A stretch of DNA of 64,000 nucleotides from WHSW01 sp963821025 (GCA_963821025.1 CAWGCG010000004.1:372001-436000); one strand, 5' to 3'. Positions 24,303 to 32,816 are shown, counted from the stretch's first letter. Notes: generated from the sequence alone by a model not told the origin. Numbers and translations: made by a program.

Positions 24303-24555
24303 CGGCGCTGAGACTAAGAGCTGGACGCGGGGACGCGGCGAGTCCTTCCAATCGAAATTGCCCTCGTCGGGCTGCTCCTTCGCGCGAACAGGGGAAGCGA
24401 AGCCGTGTCGGTACAAGGCGAGCGCTGCGAAGACGCCGCGGCGCCGAGGACGATCCGTGTCCGGGGGTCCTTTTGGGCACCGGCGACGGCATTCGAATCA
24501 CGGGGCATCCAGACTTACGAACGCAGAAACCTCACATTAGCGGGGCGTTCCGAGA

Positions 24556-24628
24556 TGGAGCTAGGCGGGCTCGAACCGCCGACCTCCTGATTGCGAACCA
24601 GGCGCTCTCCCAACTGAGCTATAGCCCC
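24556..24628 (-). tRNA. tRNA-Ala (anticodon CGC)
   Basis: The reverse strand folds into a complete 73-nt cloverleaf: acceptor GGGGCTA/TAGCTCC with the G3-U70 pair that marks alanine, D-arm GCTC/GAGC, anticodon stem CCTGG/TCAGG around TTCGCAA (anticodon CGC), T-arm GGCGG/CCGCC, discriminator A. CCA is not encoded. Its loop-to-3'-end half is duplicated at 12511-12552, so it is the integration site of the island. Confidence 0.95.
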
Positions 24629-24790
24629 GCGACAGCGCCCAGTCTAGCGCTCGGTGTTTCGGCTCTGCGACGTCGCGGTCGACGGGCTTTGGCCACTGAA
24701 GGCGTCAGTCGACGCTCGATCGGCGGCCGCATTCGCCCTTGAGAGCCGAGCCCTCGCGTCCGCGCGTGCCGCCGATCTAAGCTGCCGCCG

Positions 24791-26692
24791 GTGAGCTTTC
24801 GCCTGCGCCTGACACTGTTCTTCGTCCTGATCGTCGCCCTGCCGATGATCGCCCTTGCGATCCTCGTCTCTCAGATCGCATCCGACTCCGCCGACGGCAA
24901 GGCCGACGCGCGCCTCGACTCCGGCCTGCGCGCGGCGAGCTCGGTCTTCGACCGCGCCGCATCGAGCTCCAAGCGCGTCGCCAAGCGGATTGCGGCTCGG
25001 GTGGCGGCCGATCCGGCGCTCGCCGGAAGCCTCGAGTCCGGCGACGACGAGGCGATCGGCGAGCTGGCTGCAAAGCTCGCTCGCGACGCCGACGTGCCGG
25101 TGCTGAAGCTGAAGAGCGCCGCCGGGGCCGAGGGCGAGGTTGGCGGGGTCCCGGTCGCCGCGGCCTCGATCGATCTGGTCGGCACCGATGGCCGGCGGGT
25201 CGGCTCGATCACGGTGTCGTCGGTCAACTCGAGCGGGCTGATCGATCGCGTGACCGAATCCACCGGCGAGGACGCGGCACTGGTGGGTCCGCGGGGACCG
25301 ATCACGGGGACGATCCCGATCGAGGCGGGCGGTCTGCCCGCGAGCGGCGACGCGGCGGACCTCGAGGCGGGTGGTCGGCAGCTCAGGGTCGCCGCGACCG
25401 CACCGCTCGGCGAGGAGCAGATCAGGATCGGGCTGCTGGCGCCGTCGGCGCCCGAGGGCTTTTTCGCCTCGCGCCCGCGGGTCGCCGTCGCCGTCGCCAT
25501 CTTCTTCGTCGTCGCGTTGCTCGCCGTGCTGTTCATCCTCCGCTCGCTCCACGGCTATATCCGCCAGATGCTCGGCGCCGCGAAGCGGATTGGGGACGGC
25601 GACTTCTCCGAGGAGGTCCCGGTCAGTGGAGCCGACGAGCTCGCTGGCCTGGCGACCGAGTTCAACCGGATGAGCGATCGCCTCAGCGAGCAGATGGACC
25701 AACTGCGTCGACAGCGGGTCGAGATCGAGGAATCGGTCCGGCGGATCGCCGACGCGTTCGCCTCCGGCCTCGATCGCGACGGGCTCTTGAAGATCCTGCT
25801 GGAGACCGCGGTCGGCAGCTGCGAGGCCGAGTACGGACTGGTCGCGCTCAGTGGTCACGTCGGGGCCAGAGCCGAGACCAGCGGCGCCAGCGCGGCGATC
25901 CACGAGGCGGCGCTGGCGGCCGAGCAGCGGGCGCTGGCCGAGGGCGGGCCGGTCGAGGTCGAGCGCGGCGGAGCCTTCGCGCTCGCCGGCTCGATGGGCA
26001 GGATCGGCCGCGACGACGCCCCGGTCGGAACGATGACGGTCGCCAGACGTTCACGACCGTTCACGAGGACCGAGCGCGAGGTCTTCCTCTACCTGCTCAC
26101 CCAGGCGTCGGCCTCGGTCGAGAACGTCGCCCTGCACGAGCTCGTCTCTGAGCAGGCGGTCACCGACGACCTCACCGGCCTCGCCAACAAGCGTGCGTTT
26201 CGCGAGACCATGGACAAGGAGGCCGCCCGCGCGGCTCGCTTCGGCCATCCCGTCTCGCTGCTGCTGGTGGACCTCGACGACTTCAAGCAGATCAACGACA
26301 CCTACGGTCATCTGCAGGGGGACATGGTCCTGCGCGCGGTCGGGCGCATCCTGGCTCGGGAGTCGCGAGGGATCGACGAGCCGGCCCGCTACGGGGGTGA
26401 GGAGTTCGCCGTCGCCCTGCCCGAAACCGAGACCGAGGGAGCGCTGGAGGTCGCCGAGCGGGTGCGCGAGGCGGTGGCCGACGCGCGGATCGAGCGCGTC
26501 GAGGGCGAGGGAGCACCGCTTCGGGTGACCGCCAGTCTCGGCTTGGCGACCCGGGAGGGCGCCGCGGCCGAGGTTGAGGAGCTGATCGCGGCGGCCGACG
26601 ACGCTCTCTATCGGGCCAAGAGCGGCGGTAAGAATCGAGTCAGCGTCGATGGTCTCGGTGACGCTGTGGGCGTGGCCTCCAATGGTGAGTAG
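24791..26692 (+). CDS. membrane-bound diguanylate cyclase (HAMP-GAF-GGDEF)
   Basis: A 633-residue signalling protein: membrane helix about 7-27, extracytoplasmic sensor to about 230, second helix about 234-254, HAMP (GAAKRIGDGDFSEEVPVSGA), a GAF-like region (about 315-440), then GGDEF (about 450-615). The active-site loop is RYGGEEFAV and is preceded by RGID five residues upstream, an RxxD inhibitory site. It should therefore make cyclic di-GMP with product feedback. GTG start at 24791. Signal unknown. It follows tRNA-Ala outside the island. Confidence 0.93.
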   Translation: MSFRLRLTLFFVLIVALPMIALAILVSQIASDSADGKADARLDSGLRAASSVFDRAASSSKRVAKRIAARVAADPALAGSLESGDDEAIGELAAKLARDADVPVLKLKSAAGAEGEVGGVPVAAASIDLVGTDGRRVGSITVSSVNSSGLIDRVTESTGEDAALVGPRGPITGTIPIEAGGLPASGDAADLEAGGRQLRVAATAPLGEEQIRIGLLAPSAPEGFFASRPRVAVAVAIFFVVALLAVLFILRSLHGYIRQMLGAAKRIGDGDFSEEVPVSGADELAGLATEFNRMSDRLSEQMDQLRRQRVEIEESVRRIADAFASGLDRDGLLKILLETAVGSCEAEYGLVALSGHVGARAETSGASAAIHEAALAAEQRALAEGGPVEVERGGAFALAGSMGRIGRDDAPVGTMTVARRSRPFTRTEREVFLYLLTQASASVENVALHELVSEQAVTDDLTGLANKRAFRETMDKEAARAARFGHPVSLLLVDLDDFKQINDTYGHLQGDMVLRAVGRILARESRGIDEPARYGGEEFAVALPETETEGALEVAERVREAVADARIERVEGEGAPLRVTASLGLATREGAAAEVEELIAAADDALYRAKSGGKNRVSVDGLGDAVGVASNGE

Positions 26693-26770
26693 AAGGCTCA
26701 AAGCGCGCAGGGACCGGCGCAGGCACGGCGAAAGTAGGCCGCGGTAGTCTTCGCACCACCCCGTTGTGCC

Positions 26771-27607
26771 ATGGGAATACTCGACGACGCGATCCGAGAG
26801 CATCTCGACCTGAAGCGGCGCCTGGGCGCCGATGATCTCGAGCTTGCCCGCCTCGAGGATGAGGCGTTCGGACCGCCGAGCCGGCCAGGGGATCCCGACT
26901 TCCCCCAAAAGGCCCCAGAGGGCGCCGAGCAGGCCGCGCCGACGGGCGAGGCGGTAGCCACCGAAACACGGCCCGAGCCCGATGGCGCCGAGGCGCAGCC
27001 GGCCCGAACGGAGCCCGAGACCGTGGCCGACCAGGCCCAAACGCCCGCCCCCGAGCCCCGGTCCGGGACCGAGCCGGCGCCGAGCGAGCCGCCACCCGCC
27101 GAGCCGCCGCCGAGCGAGCCGATCACGGGCGAGGCACCGGCTCCCACGCCTGGGCCGACAGGCGCCGAGCCCCCGGCCACCGACGCGCCCTCTGCCGACG
27201 CTCCGGAATCCGCCTCGCAGTCAGGTTTCTATGACCAAACCAGCGATCAGCCGGCGCCCGCCGAGACCGCCGAACCTCCGATCGAGCTGCAGGACACGGT
27301 CGAGCATCCATTCGAGGGCGCGATCACCGAAACCGGTGAGAGCGAGCGGATCGAGGACGCCGAGGTGGTCGACGAGCCGGCCACCGGCGCAGAACCGCGG
27401 ACGGGCGAGGACGCCGAGGTGGTCGACGAGCCGGCCAGCGGCGAGGAACCGCTGACGGGCGAGCAGGCTGAGGTGGTCGAAGGCGAGCTCGAGGAGGATG
27501 AGGACGAGGAGGACGTGCTCGAGGAGACGCCCGAGTTCCTTCGCGACGCCCCCGAGGACGACGAGCTCTGGTTCGAGCAGGGCGAACCGAAGGACTTCGA
27601 CTTCTAG
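26771..27607 (+). CDS. disordered acidic protein with conserved ends
   Basis: A 278-residue protein. Its first 35 residues (MGILDDAIREHLDLKRRLGA, then LEDEAFGPP) look ordered and recur in actinobacterial proteins of unknown function. The middle is Pro/Ala/Glu low complexity with imperfect repeats of DAEVVDEPATGAEPRTGE type near residues 196-240. The tail TPEFLRDAPEDDELWFEQG is again distinctive. It looks like a tethering or scaffold protein with two short binding motifs. No catalytic motif is seen. Converges with the glutamate dehydrogenase gene (4-bp CTAG overlap). Confidence 0.72.
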   Translation: MGILDDAIREHLDLKRRLGADDLELARLEDEAFGPPSRPGDPDFPQKAPEGAEQAAPTGEAVATETRPEPDGAEAQPARTEPETVADQAQTPAPEPRSGTEPAPSEPPPAEPPPSEPITGEAPAPTPGPTGAEPPATDAPSADAPESASQSGFYDQTSDQPAPAETAEPPIELQDTVEHPFEGAITETGESERIEDAEVVDEPATGAEPRTGEDAEVVDEPASGEEPLTGEQAEVVEGELEEDEDEEDVLEETPEFLRDAPEDDELWFEQGEPKDFDF

Positions 27608-28962
27608 ACGTAGCCGCGCGTGCGCGCGGCGTCGACGACGCGCTCGATCCCGACCAGGTAGGCCGCCTCGCGCAGGTCGATCCCCTCCTCCTTGGCGCGC
27701 CCTGAGACCTCGCGATAGGCCCGGCGCATGATCGTTCCGAGCCTGTCGTTGACCTCGCGTTCTTCCCAGCGGAAGTGCTGCAGGTTCTGGACCCACTCGA
27801 AGTAGGAGACGACGACCCCACCCGCGTTGGCCATCACGTCGGGGATGATGTAGACGTTCTTGTCGCGCAGGATGCGGTCGGCGGCGGGCGTGGTCGGGCT
27901 GTTGGCGCCCTCGATCAGCACCTTGCACTCCATCCGGTCCGCGTTCGACTCATGGATCATGCCGCCGAGTGCCGCCGGGATGAAGACGTCGCAGGGGACC
28001 GCGAGAAGGTCGTCGGGGTCGACCTCCTCGGCGCCCTCGAACTCGGTGATCACGCCGCCATCGCCGATGTGCTCGTGCAGCGCGTTGGCGTCGATCCCAT
28101 CGTCGGCGCGAATCGCCCCGTTGGCGTCGGAGACGCCGACCATCTTGGCGCCGAGCTGCTGCATGATCCGCGCCGCCCACGAACCGACGTTGCCGTAGCC
28201 CTGGACGACGAAGGTGGTGTCGGCGGGGCTGAGGCCGAGCTGCGGCGCCGCCTCGCGGAACATGTAGACGCAGCCGCGCCCGGTGGCCGCCTCGCGACCG
28301 AACGAGCCCTCGAGCGAGATCGGTTTGCCGGTGCAGATCGCGGGGGTGTGCCCGTGCAGCTTGCCGTACTCGTCCATGAACCAGGCCATCACCTGAGCGT
28401 TGGTGTTGATGTCGGGCGCCGGGATGTCCCGGGTCGGACCGAGCACCTTCTCGATCTTGTCCATGAACGAGCGGGCGATCCGCTGGACCTCGCTCGACTC
28501 GAGCTTGTCCGCGGGGCAGTTGACACCGCCCTTGGCACCGCCGAACGGGACCCCGGCGACCGCGGTCTTCCAGGTCATCAGCGAGGCCAGGGCGCGGATC
28601 TCGTCGACGTCGACCTCGGGGTGGAAGCGGATCCCGCCCTTGTAGGGGCCGCGGGCACCGTTGTGCTGGATCCGGTAGCCGGAGAAGACATGGATCTTGC
28701 CGTCCGAGAGCTTCACGGGGATCTGCACGGTGACCTCGCGGTACGGGGTCCAGAAGACAACGCGGATGTCGTCTGCGAGCTTCAGGTGATCGGCGGCGAG
28801 GTCGAAGTAATGGCGGACGATGTCGAGGTTCGAGACCTCGGCGCCATCACCGGACTTCGGCCCCGCCCCGCGTTCTTGCGCCCTCGCCCCCTCGACCGCC
28901 TCGGGCGACTTGTCGGGGTGCTGGCGCTCCCCTACCGAATCCGCCGTCTCCGTCTCGGCCAT
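27604..28962 (-). CDS. glutamate dehydrogenase (Glu/Leu/Phe/Val family)
   Basis: A 452-residue enzyme that interconverts glutamate and 2-oxoglutarate. The substrate part has GYRIQHNGARGPYKGGIRFH and the catalytic Lys in PFGGAKGGV; the Rossmann part has VVQGYGNVGSWAA. Length and motifs fit hexameric bacterial GDH; cofactor preference is not certain. ATG 28962 is chosen because GGAGGAG lies 7 bp upstream. A glycine- and glutamate-rich, poorly conserved N-terminal extension of about 50 residues is present. Confidence 0.93.
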   Translation of the reverse strand: MAETETADSVGERQHPDKSPEAVEGARAQERGAGPKSGDGAEVSNLDIVRHYFDLAADHLKLADDIRVVFWTPYREVTVQIPVKLSDGKIHVFSGYRIQHNGARGPYKGGIRFHPEVDVDEIRALASLMTWKTAVAGVPFGGAKGGVNCPADKLESSEVQRIARSFMDKIEKVLGPTRDIPAPDINTNAQVMAWFMDEYGKLHGHTPAICTGKPISLEGSFGREAATGRGCVYMFREAAPQLGLSPADTTFVVQGYGNVGSWAARIMQQLGAKMVGVSDANGAIRADDGIDANALHEHIGDGGVITEFEGAEEVDPDDLLAVPCDVFIPAALGGMIHESNADRMECKVLIEGANSPTTPAADRILRDKNVYIIPDVMANAGGVVVSYFEWVQNLQHFRWEEREVNDRLGTIMRRAYREVSGRAKEEGIDLREAAYLVGIERVVDAARTRGYV

Positions 28963-29069
28963 CGTGCTCCTCCTGTCCGCCTCGGGCTTCGATCCTCCCA
29001 CAAAGGCCGATGCCCGAAGACGAGCCAGACAAACTCGGACGGCGCTCGCGAACCTACAATTGAGCGGCT

Positions 29070-29142
29070 GGGGCCATAGCTCAGTTGGGAGAGCGCCAGC
29101 TTTGCAAGTTGGAGGTCGCGGGTTCGAGCCCCGCTGGCTCCA
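29070..29142 (+). tRNA. tRNA-Ala (anticodon TGC)
   Basis: Complete 73-nt cloverleaf: acceptor GGGGCCA/TGGCTCC with G3-U70, D-arm GCTC/GAGC, anticodon stem CCAGC/GTTGG around TTTGCAA (anticodon TGC), T-arm GCGGG/CCCGC, discriminator A; no encoded CCA. A terminator hairpin follows. Confidence 0.95.
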
Positions 29143-29150
29143 TCACCAAC

Positions 29151-29181
29151 CCGCCCGGCCGGCAGGGGTGGGGCGGTTTTT
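29151..29181 (+). terminator. intrinsic terminator of tRNA-Ala(TGC)
   Basis: CCGCCC (29151-29156) pairs with GGGCGG (29171-29176), followed directly by TTTTT (29177-29181). It sits 9 bases after the tRNA and just beyond the 3' end of the convergent cupin gene. Confidence 0.7.
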
Positions 29182-29186
29182 ACCGC

Positions 29187-29747
29187 CTATGGCGGCGTTT
29201 TCCGCCCCACCCCGGAGGGGCGGGCCGGTGCTTGTCGCGGTTTCGTTCGGCCGGATCCGCCGCCGAGCAGGGCCACCATCGCCCGCTGCGCGAACTGAGG
29301 CGGAAAGCTCATCACGACGTTGTCGCGATGGCGGGCGAGAAAGCCGGCCGCCCACCTCGCCCCCCGCAGGTTGCGCGGGATGCCGCCGCGGATGAACAGC
29401 CCCTCGCGGGCGGCAGCGGAGCTGTCGGTGAGGAACTCCTCGAGATCGAGAGCCGGGGTCGCCAAGCAGCGCAGGTGTGCGTCCACCTCGTCGACGGCGG
29501 CGAGGGCGTGCTTTTGATTTCGCCGGACGACGATCGTCCCGTCCTCGGGGCCGATCACCCGCTTGGTCCCGTCGAGCTTGAACTCGACCCGTCCCTCGAC
29601 CACCGACCAGTGTTCCTCCTGATGGGGGTGCATGTGCTCGGGCAGCCCCCCGCCCGGCTCCAGCCGGGTGTCGACGATCAGGTCCTCACCGGCGCGCTCG
29701 AAGCTGTATCGAGCTCGGTGCACCGGGTCATGCGCGGATTCCGACAT
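29187..29747 (-). CDS. cupin domain protein
   Basis: A 186-residue protein with a cupin_2 barrel: GGGLPEHMHPHQEEHWSVVE (residues about 32-51) gives the HxHx(4)E-type ligands, and RRNQKHALAAVDEVDAHLRC carries the fourth His. A C-terminal helical part (about 110-186) is not recognised. It could be a quercetinase-like or sensor cupin. It is divergent from the TetR gene at 29798, and the operator between them suggests control by that repressor. Confidence 0.82.
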   Translation of the reverse strand: MSESAHDPVHRARYSFERAGEDLIVDTRLEPGGGLPEHMHPHQEEHWSVVEGRVEFKLDGTKRVIGPEDGTIVVRRNQKHALAAVDEVDAHLRCLATPALDLEEFLTDSSAAAREGLFIRGGIPRNLRGARWAAGFLARHRDNVVMSFPPQFAQRAMVALLGGGSGRTKPRQAPARPSGVGRKTPP

Positions 29748-29773
29748 GCGAGGGCTCCTTCCGGGCGGTGATG

Positions 29774-29795
29774 TAAGTTACTCATTGGTAACTTA
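29774..29795. promoter_or_regulatory. TetR operator, 22-bp palindrome
   Basis: TAAGTTAC (29774-29781), six bases, GTAACTTA (29788-29795): a perfect 8-bp inverted repeat in the 50-bp gap between the divergent cupin and TetR genes. It ends two bases before the TetR ATG. It overlaps any -10 element, so TetR probably represses itself and the cupin gene. Confidence 0.7.
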
Positions 29796-29797
29796 GC

Positions 29798-30403
29798 ATG
29801 AGTACAGCGGCCCCGCCCAAACGCACCCGGATGGCCCCCGACGCTCGCCGCGAGCTCATCGTTCGCGCCGCCGCCGGCCGTTTCGCCGACAGCGGCTACG
29901 CGGCCACGCGCCTCGATCAGATCGCCCTCGACGCGGGCGTCACCAAGCCGGTCATCTACCGCCACTTCGAGTCGAAGAAGGCGCTCTACCTGGCGCTGCT
30001 CGAGCGCCACCGCGAAGACCTGCCCGGCTTCTTCGCCTACGGCGACCCCGGCTTCGCCGGCGGAGATTCAGAGGTCGCGATCCGCGCGATCCTCGACCAC
30101 TGGCTCGACTACGTGCGCGCCAACAGCCACGCCTGGCTGATGCTGTTTCGGGACGGCAGCGGCGACGGGGAGATCCGCGAGTTCCGCCTCGCGGTGAGCG
30201 CGCGGGCGCGCGAGGTGATCGCCGCGTTCATCCGCCTTCGGGCGGGCTCTCAGATCCCATCCGCCGAGGTCGAGCCGACGGCACAGGCGTTGACCAGCGG
30301 CCTTACCGGGCTGGCGCTGTGGTGGATCGACCACCCAGAGGTCGAGAAGGCGATCGTGCTCGAGACCGCCGCCAGGATCAGCTTCGCCGCGCTCGCTCGT
30401 TAG
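29798..30403 (+). CDS. TetR family transcriptional regulator
   Basis: A 201-residue TetR regulator. The HTH spans about residues 18-60 (ELIVRAAAGRFADSGYAATR, LDQIALDAGVTKPVIYRHF) and the C-terminal ligand domain is all helical. ATG at 29798 is only two bases from the operator, so translation is likely leaderless. Ligand unknown; the cupin gene is the likely partner. Confidence 0.9.
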   Translation: MSTAAPPKRTRMAPDARRELIVRAAAGRFADSGYAATRLDQIALDAGVTKPVIYRHFESKKALYLALLERHREDLPGFFAYGDPGFAGGDSEVAIRAILDHWLDYVRANSHAWLMLFRDGSGDGEIREFRLAVSARAREVIAAFIRLRAGSQIPSAEVEPTAQALTSGLTGLALWWIDHPEVEKAIVLETAARISFAALAR

Positions 30404-30446
30404 GGATCGACGAGGGCGGCGCCCGCGGGCGCTCCGAGCGCCGGAG

Positions 30447-30632
30447 CTAGTCCTCGGGAGGGTTTCGAATCGCGCCGATCAGCGCCAGGCCGAGCATCAG
30501 GATGACCGCCGCCGCGGCGAAGGTGAGGACGTCAACCCCGTACTGGGCGACGATCGCAAGGGTCATCGCCGCGAACCCGCCGACGAAGATCAGGCCGCCG
30601 ACCAAGAGGGCTGTGCGCAGGTCGCGATTCAA
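30447..30632 (-). CDS. small two-helix membrane protein
   Basis: A 61-residue protein made of two hydrophobic helices (about 8-30 and 34-55) with a charged tail NPPED. The start is TTG 30632, as no ATG or GTG with the whole first helix exists. No family recognised. It lies between TetR and the DUF3291 gene. Confidence 0.5.
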   Translation of the reverse strand: MNRDLRTALLVGGLIFVGGFAAMTLAIVAQYGVDVLTFAAAAVILMLGLALIGAIRNPPED

Positions 30633-30665
30633 GTTCGGCGCTTGAGCCTATTTAGGCTTGTCGCG

Positions 30666-31199
30666 ATGGCTGATGGCTGGCAGGTCGCCCAGGTGAACGT
30701 CGCGCTCCCGCGCGCCCCGCTCGACACCCCGGCGCTGGCCGGGTTCGTCGCCAACCTCGAACCGGTGAACGCGCTTGCCGATTCGGCGCCGGGCTTCGTC
30801 TGGCGGCTGGCTGACGACAGCGGCGACGCGACTTCGATCCGCGCTTTCGAGGACGAGCGACTGATCATCAACATGTCTGTCTGGGAGTCGATCGATGCCT
30901 TGTGGGAGTTCGTCTACAGCGACCGCCACCTCGAGGTGATGCGCCGGCGGCGCGAGTGGATGACCCGGTTGGCCGACGCCTACATGGCGCTGTGGTGGGT
31001 GCCGGCCGGGACGATCCCGTCGGTGGCCGAAGCGCGCGACCGGATCGATCACCTCCGCGCGCACGGCCCGACGCCGCGAGCGTTCACGTTCAAACGGCGC
31101 TACGCGGCGCGCGAGGCGACCTCGGCGGCGGCCTCGTCGGCGTGGTACGAGCTGCGCACCAGCGGGCCCGAGGCGACCGACTCGAAGCCGAGCTCATAG
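30666..31199 (+). CDS. DUF3291 domain protein
   Basis: A 177-residue protein matching DUF3291, a ferredoxin-like fold related to antibiotic-biosynthesis monooxygenases: QVAQVNVALPRAPLDTPALA, APGFVWRLADDSGDAT, NMSVWESIDALWEFVY, ALWWVPAGTIPSVAEA. The fold normally ends near FTFKRRY (about residue 150). The last 28 residues are encoded opposite lipA (100-bp overlap) and look like run-through sequence. Start at ATG 30666. Function unknown. Confidence 0.83.
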   Translation: MADGWQVAQVNVALPRAPLDTPALAGFVANLEPVNALADSAPGFVWRLADDSGDATSIRAFEDERLIINMSVWESIDALWEFVYSDRHLEVMRRRREWMTRLADAYMALWWVPAGTIPSVAEARDRIDHLRAHGPTPRAFTFKRRYAAREATSAAASSAWYELRTSGPEATDSKPSS

Positions 31200-32095
31200 G
31201 CGGCGTCGCGGAGGCGGTCGAACTCGTCCGGGTGCCAGTAGCGGACTACGGGCAGGTGCTTTTCAGTCGGTCGCAGATACTGGCCGACCGTGAGGATCTG
31301 CACCCCGTGCTCGCGCAGTGCGCCGAAGGCTTCGACCATCTCCTCGAACTGCTCGCCGAGGCCGACCATCAGCCCCGACTTGGTCAGCACCCGGTCGCCC
31401 CCCATCTCCTTGGCCATCCGCAGCACACGGCAGGAGCGCAGGAAGTCCGAGCCGCGCCGGGCTCGCGGGTAGAGGCGGGGCACCGTCTCGACGTTGTGGT
31501 TGAAGACATCGGGACGCTCATGGACCACCTTCGCCAGCGGCATCTCCTGGCCGCGAAAGTCCGGCGTCAGGACCTCGACCTTGCACTCCGGAGCCATCAT
31601 CCGGATCGAGCGGATCACACCGACGAACGCTGAGGCGCCGTAGTCGGGAAGGTCGTCGCGGTCGACCGAGGTGACGACCGCGTGGCGCAGGCCCATCTTC
31701 TTCACCTGCGTGGCGACGCGCAGCGGCTCGAGCGGGTCGTTCCAGGTCGGGACCCCGGTTTGGACATTGCAAAAGCCGCAGCGGCGGGTGCAGATGTCGC
31801 CCAGAATCATGAAGGTCGCGGTGCCGCGCTCCCAACACTCGCCGACGTTGGGGCAGTTGGCCTCCTCGCAGACGGTGTGCAGGTTGTCGGCCTCGATCGA
31901 CTTCTTCAGCTTCCGGTAGGTCGGCCCGCCGGGAGCCGGGACCTTCATCCAGGGCGGCTTGCGCTCCCGAAACGGGCGCCCGACGATGCCGGTCGCACCG
32001 CCCGGGTTGGCCCGTGAGCGGGTCACGTGCAGCCGTTCGGCCGGTGCCTTCGGAGCCGAGGCCGAGGAGATGGCCGGTTTTGCGGGGGCGGTCAT
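31100..32095 (-). CDS. lipA: lipoyl synthase
   Basis: A 331-residue radical SAM enzyme that inserts two sulfurs into octanoyl-lysine of E2 and GcvH proteins. The auxiliary [4Fe-4S] cysteines are in CEEANCPNVGEC, the radical SAM cysteines in CTRRCGFC. The C-terminal SGPLVRSSYHA carries the conserved RSSY motif. Its ATG overlaps the lipB stop as ATGA. It acts after LipB, and both 2-oxoacid dehydrogenase operons nearby supply its protein substrates. Confidence 0.96.
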   Translation of the reverse strand: MTAPAKPAISSASAPKAPAERLHVTRSRANPGGATGIVGRPFRERKPPWMKVPAPGGPTYRKLKKSIEADNLHTVCEEANCPNVGECWERGTATFMILGDICTRRCGFCNVQTGVPTWNDPLEPLRVATQVKKMGLRHAVVTSVDRDDLPDYGASAFVGVIRSIRMMAPECKVEVLTPDFRGQEMPLAKVVHERPDVFNHNVETVPRLYPRARRGSDFLRSCRVLRMAKEMGGDRVLTKSGLMVGLGEQFEEMVEAFGALREHGVQILTVGQYLRPTEKHLPVVRYWHPDEFDRLRDAAYELGFESVASGPLVRSSYHADEAAAEVASRAA

Positions 32096-32811
32096 GCCTT
32101 CAAAGCTAGCGGTCCGGCGACCTCATCCAGCGAGCGTTCGAGCGGCCGGCGCCGGTAGCTCTCGGCCAGCCGGGTCGCGACCGAGCTCGCGAACGCGTCC
32201 AGGTCCTGCTGGCCGCCGAGCTCGCGTCCGAGCGAGGTCATCCGCACGGCCTCGATCCCGCATGGCGTGATCCATTCGAACGGCTGCAGATCGTTGTTGA
32301 CGTTGATCGCGAGGCCATGGGTGGTGACCCCGGCGCTGATGTGGATGCCGATCGACCCGATCTTGCGCGCGTCGCCCGCCGGCGGCGGCTCGGCGCCGAC
32401 CCAGACGCCGGTGAGTCCCGCGAAGACCCGGGCCTCGACGCCCCAATCGCCGAGCGCGGCGATGATCGCGTCCTCCATTCGCCGGATGTAGGCGTGGACG
32501 TCGTCGCGGTCTCCGAGCTCGAACAGGCTCATGATCGGATAGGCGACCAGCTGGCCGGGCCCGTGATAGGTGACCAACCCGCCGCGGTCGGTGTCGGCGA
32601 CCTCGATCCCCTGGGCGCGGTACCAGTCCTCGCCCATCGGCAGGTCGGCCGCGGTTGAGCGCCGCGTCTTCGTGTAGACGGGCGGATGCTCGAGCAACAG
32701 CAGCACGTCGGCGATCTCGCCCGCCGCCCGCGCTTGCTCGAGCTCCCGCTGAATTGCGCGAGCCTCCGCATAGGGGACGCTGCCGGCGCGGACCACCCAG
32801 ATCTCGCTCAT
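32092..32811 (-). CDS. lipB: octanoyltransferase
   Basis: A 239-residue LipB that moves octanoate from acyl carrier protein to lipoyl domains. Family motifs are EHPPVYTKTRRS, RGGLVTYHGPGQLVAYPI, the catalytic Lys in RKIGSIGIHI and the catalytic Cys in ITPCGI. Start at ATG 32811, five bases after the leucine dehydrogenase stop. It is part of the run E1a-E1b-E2-LeuDH-lipB-lipA. Confidence 0.95.
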   Translation of the reverse strand: MSEIWVVRAGSVPYAEARAIQRELEQARAAGEIADVLLLLEHPPVYTKTRRSTAADLPMGEDWYRAQGIEVADTDRGGLVTYHGPGQLVAYPIMSLFELGDRDDVHAYIRRMEDAIIAALGDWGVEARVFAGLTGVWVGAEPPPAGDARKIGSIGIHISAGVTTHGLAINVNNDLQPFEWITPCGIEAVRMTSLGRELGGQQDLDAFASSVATRLAESYRRRPLERSLDEVAGPLALKA

Positions 32812-32816
32812 CGCAT

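Larger units (their letters stand above)
12511..24597. mobile_element. degraded tRNA-Ala-integrated genomic island, about 12.1 kb
   Basis: The direct repeats at 12511-12552 and 24556-24597 bound the segment, the right one being part of a complete tRNA-Ala. Within it are a truncated, frameshifted tyrosine integrase (15981-16126), a 3' half of tRNA-Arg (19925-19966), gene stumps (15713-15760, 15895-15984), frequent strand changes and accessory genes (several NTF2-like genes, SulP, AraC/NmrA, GNAT, VOC). No intact integrase, excisionase or replication gene is seen, so it is probably no longer mobile. The limits are inferred from the repeats; nested events are likely. Confidence 0.75.

Noticed and set aside
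24545..24600. A separate gene ending in MELGGLEPPTS
   Set aside because: The frame reads through the antisense of tRNA-Ala(CGC).
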